Source: Persicirhabdus sediminis
GTDB taxonomy: Bacteria; Verrucomicrobiota; Verrucomicrobiia; Verrucomicrobiales; Akkermansiaceae
Direction: 5' to 3'
DNA: 64,000 bases
Assembly (NCBI RefSeq): GCF_016595495.1
Contig: NZ_JAENIM010000041.1
Coordinates: 278,513 to 342,512 of the forward strand
Part shown: one piece after another, positions 23,980-33,300 of the stretch
How positions within the stretch are numbered: position 1 is the first letter of the stretch
How the letters are laid out: each line of letters begins with the position of its first letter
The notes under the pieces: generated by a model
What the model was told of the DNA's origin: nothing
The model's input: the letters and a program-made list of their open reading frames with translations, nothing else
The model's database searches: none
Position numbers and translations under genes: made by a program

Positions 23980-25791
23980 GTGTTAGTCATTATTCGTAGA
24001 GAATCTGAAGCGGCGGCGATGGTGCGCTGGGGAGTGAGGTTTGCCGTTGGTCGTGGCAGCCGCTTGGATATTTTGTGGATAGAGGAAGGCAAGGGGCAGG
24101 CTGATGTAGAATGGCAGTCTTGGGGCAGTGAGCTATTGGAAGCTGAACCGTATTGGAATGTTATCGCCGATGCGCTGGCTGAAGCTGGCTCTACGCAGAT
24201 TCGTCTGGCGCGCCACAGTGTGGTGCGGCGTAGCAAGGCGGTCTTGCAGACAGTGAAAAAAATCCAGCCGAGTTTGTTAATTGTTGGTCGCCACGACTCA
24301 GCTAAGGACGGCAGCCCTTATGGTAAGTTAGCTAGAGATCTGCTGGAGGATGCTGACTGCGCAGTTTTGGTTTTGCGTCTTGGCTCGGAGAGCATGGAAA
24401 ACCAGAAAATTCTGGTTCCATGTGCAGGTGGTCAGCATTCTAAGTTAGGTTTGAGTTTGGCATCTAGCATAGCTGGTGCTGACGCGGTGGCGCTTTTTAT
24501 CGAGCCTAACGTGGATGAAGTTTCTCATGATGTTGGGTACGGCCACTTGATACGTTATGTAAATCGCGCTGGATTAAAGACGGAGGATGTTAGCAGCAAA
24601 GTGGTAGTTAGTGATTCAGTGAGCGAAGGCATTGCTGGGGAGATTAATTCTGGCGAGTACGGATTGTTATTAATTGGCGCGACTGGAGCAGGGACTATGC
24701 GCAAGAGCCTGTTTGGCACCGTGCAAGGGCGCTTGATGACTGGCGAGAGGGCAATGAGCATCGGAGTCGTTAGAGCGGCGCGCCCAGTGGGTCAGCGTGT
24801 GCGTTATTACTTTGAAGATTTTCTTAAACTGAGGATTCCTCAGCTGGGGCGAACTGAGAGGATTTCTTTGTTCAACGAAATGGAGAGCAAGTCGCGTTGG
24901 TCATTTGATTTTGCGGTATTGATGATCTTGGCGACTTCTATTGCTTCGTTAGGTTTGTTAGCTGATAGTGGCGCGGTGGTAATTGGGGCGATGTTAGTAG
25001 CGCCGCTAATGACGCCACTGCTCGGTGGTGGTCTGGCCTTGGTGCAGGGAAATATGCCGCTGTGGCAGAGGTGTCAGAAGGCTGTGGGCTTAGGATTTTT
25101 GAGCGCTTTGATCGTTGGTTTTATCTCGGGGTTATTTGCCCGCTTTGTGCAGATTGGTATCACTGGTGAGCTGGAAGCTCGCGGGGCACCAACATTGCTA
25201 GATCTTGGTGTCGCATTTATTTCAGGCATTGCGGCATCTTATTGCATGGCGCGACCGAAGCTCACTGGTGCTCTGGCAGGGGTGGCGATAGCCGCGGCTC
25301 TTGTACCGCCGATTAGCACGACTGGAATTGGGCTCGCGATGGGTGAGTTTGAGCTGGCTAAGGGGGCGGCGCTGTTATTTGGCACAAACGTGGTGGCGAT
25401 TGTTTTGGGTTCAGCGTGTAATTTCTATTCAGCTGGTGTGCGCGGTCGTTCAGCTACAGACCATCTATTAAGTCGGCGGATCTTCATTGGCTTCACATTA
25501 ATTGGTATTGGTTTGATGGTGCCGCTGACATCGATTTTAGCCAGCAAGGTAGCGCAGCCGCTGTCATCATCAACGATGCTGCACGATGTGCTTGATGATC
25601 ACGGTTATCATTTGGTTTCTGCCCGGCGCACACGTGAAAATGGTGATTTGATGGTGGTCATTGTGGTTGAGGGCGCACAGCCCGTCGATGCCACGGTGCT
25701 CAGCCAGCTGAAAGTGATTGCTCAGGAGTATTACAAGCAAGAGGTGAGGCTGAAAGTTTCCACACGTTTGGTTCTTGAGAGTGACGTTTGA
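23980..25791 (+). CDS. Universal-stress-protein tandem fused to DUF389 membrane domain
   Basis: A 603-residue fusion. Residues 1-270 contain two USP-like halves: one ending LLIVGRHDSAKDGSPYGKLA and AVLVLRL, the second starting KILVPCAGGQHSKLGLSLA and ending with the nucleotide-loop-like LLIGATGAGTMRKSLFGTV. From about 310 a DUF389 domain follows, with roughly six helices and the family motifs DSGAVVIGAMLVAPLMTPLLG and ALAGVAIAAALVPPIS. The C-terminal 80 residues form a soluble alpha/beta tail. DUF389 proteins are inner-membrane proteins of unknown activity; USP domains often bind ATP and sense stress. The start is a GTG, because an in-frame stop lies 27 bases upstream and no ATG opens the conserved first strand. 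Confidence 0.8.
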   Translation: MLVIIRRESEAAAMVRWGVRFAVGRGSRLDILWIEEGKGQADVEWQSWGSELLEAEPYWNVIADALAEAGSTQIRLARHSVVRRSKAVLQTVKKIQPSLLIVGRHDSAKDGSPYGKLARDLLEDADCAVLVLRLGSESMENQKILVPCAGGQHSKLGLSLASSIAGADAVALFIEPNVDEVSHDVGYGHLIRYVNRAGLKTEDVSSKVVVSDSVSEGIAGEINSGEYGLLLIGATGAGTMRKSLFGTVQGRLMTGERAMSIGVVRAARPVGQRVRYYFEDFLKLRIPQLGRTERISLFNEMESKSRWSFDFAVLMILATSIASLGLLADSGAVVIGAMLVAPLMTPLLGGGLALVQGNMPLWQRCQKAVGLGFLSALIVGFISGLFARFVQIGITGELEARGAPTLLDLGVAFISGIAASYCMARPKLTGALAGVAIAAALVPPISTTGIGLAMGEFELAKGAALLFGTNVVAIVLGSACNFYSAGVRGRSATDHLLSRRIFIGFTLIGIGLMVPLTSILASKVAQPLSSSTMLHDVLDDHGYHLVSARRTRENGDLMVVIVVEGAQPVDATVLSQLKVIAQEYYKQEVRLKVSTRLVLESDV

Positions 25792-25845
25792 ATAGCTGGT
25801 GCCGGCTGGTCGTTTGTTTTACGGGTATTTTCCCAGCATCAAAGC

Positions 25846-25868
25846 CCCCTAGCGCCTGTGGCTAGGGG
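25846..25868. terminator. Hairpin after the USP-DUF389 gene
   Basis: Perfect 8-bp stem CCCCTAGC (25846-25853) / GCTAGGGG (25861-25868) with a 7-base loop, 54 bases after the stop. It is followed by ATTTGG, a poor T-tract. Confidence 0.55.
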
Positions 25869-25937
25869 ATTTGGTGTCTCTTGAATTATTGATATCTGTC
25901 TGTTTGAAGTGATTCGTTTGTGTGACGAGTAAATCAA

Positions 25938-25968
25938 TTTACTGTCTGGTGATAAAAAGTACTATAAA
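25938..25968 (+). promoter_or_regulatory. Candidate promoter of the first HzsA-like/SUMF1 gene
   Basis: TTTACT (25938-25943) and TATAAA (25963-25968) are separated by 19 bases. The -10 lies inside the inverted repeat TACTA..TAGTA. The long spacer is typical of promoters that need DNA untwisting by an activator, but the match is modest. Confidence 0.3.
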
Positions 25969-26027
25969 TGTAGTATTTAATAAAGGCATCCAGTTTGAGA
26001 CTGCTTGCCATTGAGTGACCTTGCAAA

Positions 26028-29000
26028 ATGATGACGTTGAAAAAGAACACGGTGAAATGCTTTCTGGTATTGATGAGCATTTGTTTATGGAATTCCAGCT
26101 GGGGGCGTGGCCAGTGCGAACTGAGTGATTGGTACGTTGGCGCTGAGGGGAAAGTCACTGATTGGCTGGGTGATTTTGACAAAGCGTCTGAAAATCCTGA
26201 TTGCTGGCTGGAAACTAAAGGGCAGTTCAACCGGAGCCTACGTTTTACCAATAGAAAACATCCGCAGTTTCTCATCGCCAAGCTCACCGCTGACTCAGAT
26301 TACCTTCAGGGGCTGAGTGTTCCTACGTACAATACTGAAGTTCGCGTAAATGGTCAGATCATTCCTAAATACCGTGATTCAGGTTTGTTCTATCAGCTGC
26401 CGCTAAAAAAGGGCGAGAATACTTTTGAAATCAAAGTGCTGCCGATTCCGAAAAATCAAAAGCGTCCTGCTCATCAGCTGCATATGACGCGCATCGAGCT
26501 GGAATTTGTTTATCCAGAATATGAAAAATCATTAGAAGATCTGCAATTATCGATTGTCAATTTGGCCAAAGAATTCCCAAGCTACGATGCTAGCAAGTAT
26601 AGCGCGCGGTTTAAAAAACTATCCAAAGGTGAAGATTGGGACGCGCTCAAGGCGCTTCGCCACGAGGCCTTAGTAGCGGATAACCCAATGGTGGACTTTG
26701 AAGAAATCATCTTCCGCCGCAGTAAGTCGACTCGTATGCCAGCTAACTGGCGTGGCAACTCAGAGTTTCTACACCGTGCGAAGCAGAAGTTTAGCTTCAA
26801 CTTTAGCGACAGCATTGAAGCGATGAACGTTCGCTCAGGTGATTTGCGTGAGATCTATAAACCTAGCGATACCAAGGAAGCGTTGATGGACATCAACTTG
26901 CACTTTGACGCGGGCAAGTTCCTCTACTCAGGCATCAATACGGAGACGCAGACGTCTGAAGTTTATGAAATGAACGTCGACGGATCTGGGAAGCGCCAAA
27001 TCACTACTCACCGCGATGAAATTGATAACTACAACGCGGTTTATCTACCAAATGGCAAGCTCATCTACTGCTCAACAGCTAGTTTGAACTCCGTGCCATG
27101 TGTGGGCGGTAGTGATTATGTAGGCACACTTTTCGAAATGAATGCCGATGGCTCAGGCAAACGCCAGCTGACATTTGACCAAGAAAATGCCTGGTACCCG
27201 TGGGTTAAGGAAAATGGTAAAGTGCAATATTCTCGCTGGGAATATACTGACAACTCACACTATTTCACACGCATCTTGATGGAAATGAACCCAGACGGCA
27301 CCGACAACCGCTCGGTTTATGGTTCTAACTCATACTGGCCAAATACCTTATTCTACGCCAAACAAATCCCGGGCAATAGCTCGCAGTTTAGCGCAATTGT
27401 CTCTGGCCACCACGGGCCATCCCGTCAGGGTGAGCTGTGGGTCTTCGATCAATCAAAAGGATCTTTTGAGGGTGACGGCGCGATGTACCGCATCCCTGGC
27501 CGCGGTCGTACTTATGAGCCAGAAATTATCGACCAATACGTGGTAGGTAAGTGGCCAATGTTTGTGCACCCTTATCCGCTTGGAGATGGCTATTTCCTCG
27601 TCGCTGGTAAAATGACACCTGAAACTCCATGGGCTCTCTACATGGTAGATAAGTTTGATAACATGGTGCAGTTAGGCGAGAGCCGTGACCAGATGTTTGA
27701 GCCGATTCCGCTGAAGGCGCGGCCCACACCACGTGTGATTCCTGAACGTCGGAACCTCGAGGCCGATGACGCGAACCTTTACATTCAAAACATCTACGCA
27801 GGCCCAGGCCTAGAAGGAATTCCGCAAGGAGAAATCGGTGGACTGAGACTCTTCACTTACGGTTACGCATACCGCGATACTGGTAACCACGATGCGCTCG
27901 CTATCGAAGGTGGCTGGGACATGAAGCGTGTATTAGGCACCGTGCCAGTTGAGGAAGACGGCTCTGTGATGGTGAAAATTCCCCACAGCCAACCAATTTC
28001 TATCCAGCCATTAGATAAAGATGGCAATGCCATGCAGGTGATGCGTAGCTGGCTAGCAGCTCAGCCGGGCGAGACGGTTTCTTGTGTCGGCTGTCACGAA
28101 CCTAGCAATACCGCACCGCTGCCAAATGTCACTTTGGCATCCAAAAAATCACCGCAGGAACTCAAGCCGTGGAGCGAGCATCCGATTCATGGATTTGGCT
28201 TCAAACGTGAAATCCAGCCAGTGCTCGACCAATACTGCGCAGGCTGTCACGACGGCTCAGACGATAAACCTAACTTTGCTGATATCACTGAGCACAAATT
28301 CCGCCGCGCCAGCTTCAGTACTTCTTACATGGCGCTGCATCCATACGTTAGACGTCCGGGGCCCGAGAGTGATTTGCACATCCTCACGCCAATGGACTTC
28401 CACGTTTCTACCAGTGAGCTCTTCCAAATCCTTGATAAAGGTCACCACGGTGTGGAACTCAGTGATGAAGCGCGTGAGAAGTTAGTTACTTGGGTAGACC
28501 TCAACGTGCCATACCACGCTACGTGGACAGAGTTTGATAGTGATCCACTAACACTGAAGTGGGCCAAGCGTACCGTTGAGTACAAGAAGAAGTTTGTTGG
28601 TATCGACGACGACATCGAGTGGATGCCACCACTTCCTACCGAGCGCCCAGAATTTATCAAACCAGCAAAACTAGAGCGCCCAGAGGCAGTGACTCATTCC
28701 AGCTGGCCGATTGATTTTAGCAATCACAAGGTGGAGAAGAAAATGATCAAGTTTGGTGAGTCTGTGCTCGAGTTTGTACGCATTCCAGCTGGCGAGTTTG
28801 TTATGGGCTCCGTCGACGGCGAGCGCGATGAATTCCCGCAGTCAGTAGTGAAAATCGACCGTCCATTCTGGATGTCTACCACTGAGGTGACCAATGCTCA
28901 GATGCGTGAATTTAAGCCAGAGCACCACAGCCGCTTTATCAACCAACAGTGGAAAGATCACATTTTCCCTGGATACCCAGCCAATGATCCACAGATGCCA

Positions 29001-29564
29001 GCCATCCGTGTGAACTGGAATGATGCGATGGCATTTGCTAGCTGGCTCGGTGAGCAGAGCGGTCAGACCATTAACCTCCCAACTGAAGCACAGTGGGAGT
29101 GGGCTGCTAGAGCGGGTAGTGATCAACCATTCTTCTTTGGTACAACTGGTTTCGAAAACTATGCTAACCTAGCTGACACTAACATTGGTGATCTCGCTGT
29201 TCGCGGTGTCGATCCTCAGCCAGTGCCAAAACAACATCGCACACCATTGATCGACTTTGTGCCACGCGATGAATCATTCGACGACGGTAGAATGCTGCCA
29301 GATGGTACCGGACAATATAAGGCTAACGCATTTGGTCTTCACGACATGATTGGTAACGTGGCCGAGTGGACTCGCACCAGCTACAAACCTTATCCATACA
29401 ACGAGACTGACGGACGCAATGATCTATCAACAGATGATGCCAAAGTTGTTCGTGGTGGATCATGGCGCGATCGCCCGCATCGTGCGACTTCATCTTACCG
29501 CCTCAAATACGCACCATTCCAGCAGGTCTACAATGTTGGTTTCCGCGTGATTATCGAAGATTAA
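26028..29564 (+). CDS. Exported diheme HzsA-like beta-propeller protein with SUMF1-like C-terminus (copy 1)
   Basis: A 1178-residue exported protein. After a signal peptide (to about residue 26) comes a beta-rich N-domain, then from about 285 to 560 a TolB/PD40-like propeller with blades such as YEMNVDGSGKRQIT and FEMNADGSGKRQLT. Two c-type heme motifs follow, CVGCH at 686-690 and CAGCH at 737-741. This order is that of hydrazine synthase alpha-like proteins annotated in planctomycetes and verrucomicrobia. From about 905 to the end there is a formylglycine-generating-enzyme (SUMF1) fold: IPAGEFVMGS, TTEVTNAQ, LPTEAQWEWAARAG, GNVAEWT and VVRGGSWRDRPH...GFRV. The SUMF1 part has no cysteine at all, so oxygen- and copper-dependent sulfatase activation by the usual Cys pair is excluded. 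It is periplasmic or surface-exposed and probably a redox or binding protein. A close paralogue lies 0.8 kb downstream. Confidence 0.8.
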   Translation: MMTLKKNTVKCFLVLMSICLWNSSWGRGQCELSDWYVGAEGKVTDWLGDFDKASENPDCWLETKGQFNRSLRFTNRKHPQFLIAKLTADSDYLQGLSVPTYNTEVRVNGQIIPKYRDSGLFYQLPLKKGENTFEIKVLPIPKNQKRPAHQLHMTRIELEFVYPEYEKSLEDLQLSIVNLAKEFPSYDASKYSARFKKLSKGEDWDALKALRHEALVADNPMVDFEEIIFRRSKSTRMPANWRGNSEFLHRAKQKFSFNFSDSIEAMNVRSGDLREIYKPSDTKEALMDINLHFDAGKFLYSGINTETQTSEVYEMNVDGSGKRQITTHRDEIDNYNAVYLPNGKLIYCSTASLNSVPCVGGSDYVGTLFEMNADGSGKRQLTFDQENAWYPWVKENGKVQYSRWEYTDNSHYFTRILMEMNPDGTDNRSVYGSNSYWPNTLFYAKQIPGNSSQFSAIVSGHHGPSRQGELWVFDQSKGSFEGDGAMYRIPGRGRTYEPEIIDQYVVGKWPMFVHPYPLGDGYFLVAGKMTPETPWALYMVDKFDNMVQLGESRDQMFEPIPLKARPTPRVIPERRNLEADDANLYIQNIYAGPGLEGIPQGEIGGLRLFTYGYAYRDTGNHDALAIEGGWDMKRVLGTVPVEEDGSVMVKIPHSQPISIQPLDKDGNAMQVMRSWLAAQPGETVSCVGCHEPSNTAPLPNVTLASKKSPQELKPWSEHPIHGFGFKREIQPVLDQYCAGCHDGSDDKPNFADITEHKFRRASFSTSYMALHPYVRRPGPESDLHILTPMDFHVSTSELFQILDKGHHGVELSDEAREKLVTWVDLNVPYHATWTEFDSDPLTLKWAKRTVEYKKKFVGIDDDIEWMPPLPTERPEFIKPAKLERPEAVTHSSWPIDFSNHKVEKKMIKFGESVLEFVRIPAGEFVMGSVDGERDEFPQSVVKIDRPFWMSTTEVTNAQMREFKPEHHSRFINQQWKDHIFPGYPANDPQMPAIRVNWNDAMAFASWLGEQSGQTINLPTEAQWEWAARAGSDQPFFFGTTGFENYANLADTNIGDLAVRGVDPQPVPKQHRTPLIDFVPRDESFDDGRMLPDGTGQYKANAFGLHDMIGNVAEWTRTSYKPYPYNETDGRNDLSTDDAKVVRGGSWRDRPHRATSSYRLKYAPFQQVYNVGFRVIIED

Positions 29565-29583
29565 GCGACAGCTCTAAAACAAC

Positions 29584-29624
29584 TGGCCGGTTTGGGTGAT
29601 TAATTCCCAACCGGCCATTTTTTT
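29584..29624 (+). terminator. Strong intrinsic terminator after copy 1
   Basis: Stem TGGCCGGTT-T-GGG (29584-29596) with CCCAACCGGCCA (29606-29617), one bulged T and a 9-base loop, followed by seven T. It lies 20 bases after the stop codon of the first paralogue. Confidence 0.85.
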
Positions 29625-29668
29625 GCCCAAGAAAAAATCAGCTAGAACTAACGAGCTGGCTAGATTGA

Positions 29669-30154
29669 TTAGTTAGCCAGCGGGCTAATGATAGCTTGGC
29701 CACCTTGTGCGCCCTGTACTTGCCAGGTTCCGTAATAGCTGCCATTGCGGTAATCAGCTTTGACGGATAAGCCGTTAGGAAAGTAAAAGGTGCCACGCGG
29801 GCGGCTTTCTGGCTCGGGTGGTAGATAGGAAAAACCGCCGCTGGAATCTTTGCCGGTGGAGGTGAGTAGCCTTTGTCCTTCGAAATAAGGTAGGGCTGCC
29901 TGCATATCGATACTGGTGGTAAAACTGCCAGTGATAGGTCGCTCCGGCGACGGGGACTTTTCTCTGAAATGCATGCTGCCTGTGGCGAGCAAACTACCGC
30001 GCTCGCCAGCTTGATCGGCGGCGCTGAAAAATTGTGTTGAATATCTAGGGCCTTTGATGGGGGCGTCTGCTAGTTTTTCAGCTGGAGTTCTGGTATCCTC
30101 CTTCGGGGTACACGCGAGTAGTAGGCAGCTGGTTAGAAATAGGGTGGTTCGCAT
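29669..30154 (-). CDS. Lipoprotein between the two HzsA-like paralogues, unknown
   Basis: A 161-residue protein with a lipoprotein signal (MRTTLFLTSCLLLAC, lipidated Cys15). A short linker KEDTRTPAEKLADAPI precedes a mature domain that is beta-rich with many aromatic residues, including FSYLPPEPESRPRGTFYFPN and YYGTWQVQGAQGG. No family is recognised. It is transcribed against the flanking paralogues, so it is not part of their transcripts. Its place exactly between the copies could mean it was present before or inserted after the duplication. Confidence 0.6.
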   Translation of the reverse strand: MRTTLFLTSCLLLACTPKEDTRTPAEKLADAPIKGPRYSTQFFSAADQAGERGSLLATGSMHFREKSPSPERPITGSFTTSIDMQAALPYFEGQRLLTSTGKDSSGGFSYLPPEPESRPRGTFYFPNGLSVKADYRNGSYYGTWQVQGAQGGQAIISPLAN

Positions 30155-30363
30155 AACCTTGTTTATCAGTTTAGTATCTATGATGGCAAGCCTGCAGCAT
30201 TGTTTGTCCTAGTTGCTAGCTGGATGATATAATATGTGAATTATGATATTTTCATAAATGAATAGATAATTTGGCAGGCTTGTTGGCGCAAATTTTGTCA
30301 ACTTTGATAAAAAAAGTTTTCAGTACAGTACTAGTCAGCGGGATACACCCAAGCAGTCAAACA

Positions 30364-33300
30364 ATGATTGATAAGATGAAGAGTAATTACGGAAATAAAT
30401 GTATTAGATTCCTATTCCTGTTGCTGGGAATGTGTCTATTTGAGCCCTGTTGGGGGGATCAAGGGAAATGCGAGCTGAGTGATTGGTATGTTGGAAAAGA
30501 AGGGGTGATCACTGATTGGCCTGGGGATTTTGACAAAGCATCCAAATCCTCTAACTACTATTTAGAGCAAAATGGTCAATTTAACCGTGCTTTAAAGATT
30601 AAGAACCCAAAAGCGAATCAGTATCTAGTAGCCACATTAACAGCTGATAGAGATTATGATCAAGGCCTGAGCGTACCACAAGGTAATGTCAAACTGCGCC
30701 TTAACGGTAAAGTACTAACAAAGTACCAGGGATCAAAGATCTTCTACAAGATGCCTCTTAAGAAAGGTGTTAACACCTTTGAAATGATGGTGCCAGCGAT
30801 GAAAACCGCGCGTAAGCATCAAGGGGTTTTCATGACTCTGGTAGATCTGGAGTTTATTTATCCAGAATATGAAAAATCATTAGAAGACCTGCGTTTGTCT
30901 GTAGCGAATCTAGCGAAAGAGTATCCAGACTATAAGACCAGCAAGTACAGCGCTCGCATGAAGAAGCTGGAGCAAGGTGAAGATTGGGATGGACTTAAAG
31001 CTCTTCGTTATGAGGCATTGGTGACAGATAACCCAATGGTTGACTTCGACGAAATCATCTTCCGTCGCAGCCAATCAGATAGACTGCCAGCTAACTGGAG
31101 GGGGAACTCAGAGTTCACTCGCCGTGACAAGCAAGTCTATAGCTTTGATTTTGGTGATAGCATTGAGCGCCTGAATCTACGCACTGGTAAGACTAAAGAA
31201 GTTTACAAACCTAAGAGCAAAAAAGAATCTCTGATGGACATCAACCTCGATTATGAGGCTGGTAAATTCTTGTATTCTGCAATCAATACGGAGACGACTA
31301 CTTCTGAGATTTATGAAATGAATATCGACGGGTCAGGTAAGCGCCAGCTCACCACATTCCTCGACGAGGTCGATAACTACAATGCGGTGTATTTGCCGAG
31401 CGGCAAAATCATCTATTGCTCCACAGCCAGCTTGAACTCAGTACCATGTGTTCGCGGCAAAGATTATGTGGGCACACTCTTTGAAATGGAAGGCGACGGG
31501 TCTAAGCCGCGCATGCTAACATTTGACCAAGAAAACGTCTGGTACCCTTGGGTGAAGGAGAATGGTAAAGTGCAGTATTCTCGCTGGGAGTACACTGATA
31601 ACTCTCACTACTTCACTCGTATCCTCATGGAAATGAACCCTGACGGTACTGATAACCGCTCAGTTTACGGGTCTAACTCATACTGGCCAAATACTTTATT
31701 CTACGCCAAACAGATCCCAGGTAAGACATCACAGTTTAGTGCGATTGTTTCTGGCCACCACGGTGCTGCGCGCCAAGGTGAGCTATGGGTATTTGACCAA
31801 TCATTAGGTTCATTTGAAGCTGAAGGTGCGATGTACCGTATCCCTGGCCGTGGACGTACCTACGAGCCAAGAATCATCGACAAATACGTTGTTGGTAAGT
31901 GGCCAATGTTCCTGCACCCATATCCGCTAGGTGATGGTTACTTTGTGGTATCAGGAAAAATGAACCCAAATGCTAAATGGTCACTCTACTTGGTGGATAA
32001 GTTTGATAACATCATTCAGTTAGGCGAGAGCCGCGATCAGATGTTTGAGCCAATTCCTCTGAAGAAGCGCAACAAACCACCAGTGATTCCTAGCAGACGC
32101 GATCCAAATGCGGATGATGCTAACTTATACATTCAAAATATCTACGCAGGTCCAGGTCTGGAAGGTATTCCAGAAGGTGAAATCGGTGGACTGAGACTCT
32201 TTACTTACGGTTACGCCTACCGCGACACTGGTAATCACGATGCGCTGGCTATCGAAGGTGGCTGGGATATGAAGCGTGTATTAGGTACCGTTCCTGTTGA
32301 GAAAGATGGTTCTGTGATGGTGAAAATTCCTCACAGCATGCCAATTTCTATCCAGCCATTAGATAAAGATGGCAATGCTATGCAGGTGATGCGTAGCTGG
32401 CTAACTGCTCAACCAGGCGAGACAGTTTCTTGTGTCGGCTGTCACGAGCCAAGCAACACTGCGCCGCAGCCACACGCTACACTGGCATCTAAAAAAGCAC
32501 CAGTATCGCTCAAACCATGGAGCGATCAGCCAATTCACGGATTTGGCTTCAAACGTGAAATCCAGCCAGTGCTCGACCAATACTGTGTCGGCTGTCACGA
32601 TGGCTCAAGTGATACTCCTAACTTTGCGGACAATGTAGACCAGAAATTTGGTCGCGCATCATTCAGTGGAGCTTACATGGCGCTGCATCCATACGTTAGA
32701 CGTCCAGGACCAGAGAGTGATCTGCATATCCTCACTCCAATGGATGTACACACTTCTACCAGTGAGCTCTTCCAGATTCTGGAGAAAGGTCACCACGGTG
32801 TGGAACTCAGCGATGAAGCGCTTGAGAAGTTAGTCACATGGGCTGACCTCAACGTGCCATACCACGCTACTTGGACAGAGTTTGATAGTGATCCACTAAC
32901 ACTGAAGTGGGCTAAGCGTACTGTTGAGTATAAGAAGCGATTCGCTAACATTGACGATGACATCGAGTGGGTGCCTGCGCTTCCTACTGAGCGTCCATCA
33001 TTTGTTAAACCACCAAAACAAGAGCGTCCTGAGGCTTTGACTCATACTAACTGGCCAATCGACTTTGCTAATCACAAGGTTGAGAAGAAGACTATCAAGT
33101 TTGGTGACTCAGAGCTCGAGTTAGTTCGTGTACCAGCTGGTGAGTTTGTTATGGGATCCGTTGACGGTGAGCGTGATGAATTCCCGCAGTCTGTAGTGAA
33201 AGTGGACCGCGCATTCTGGATGTCTACTACTGAGGTAACTAACGCACAGCTGCGTGAGTTTAACCCAGAGCACAATAGCCGCCATATCAACCAGCAGTGG

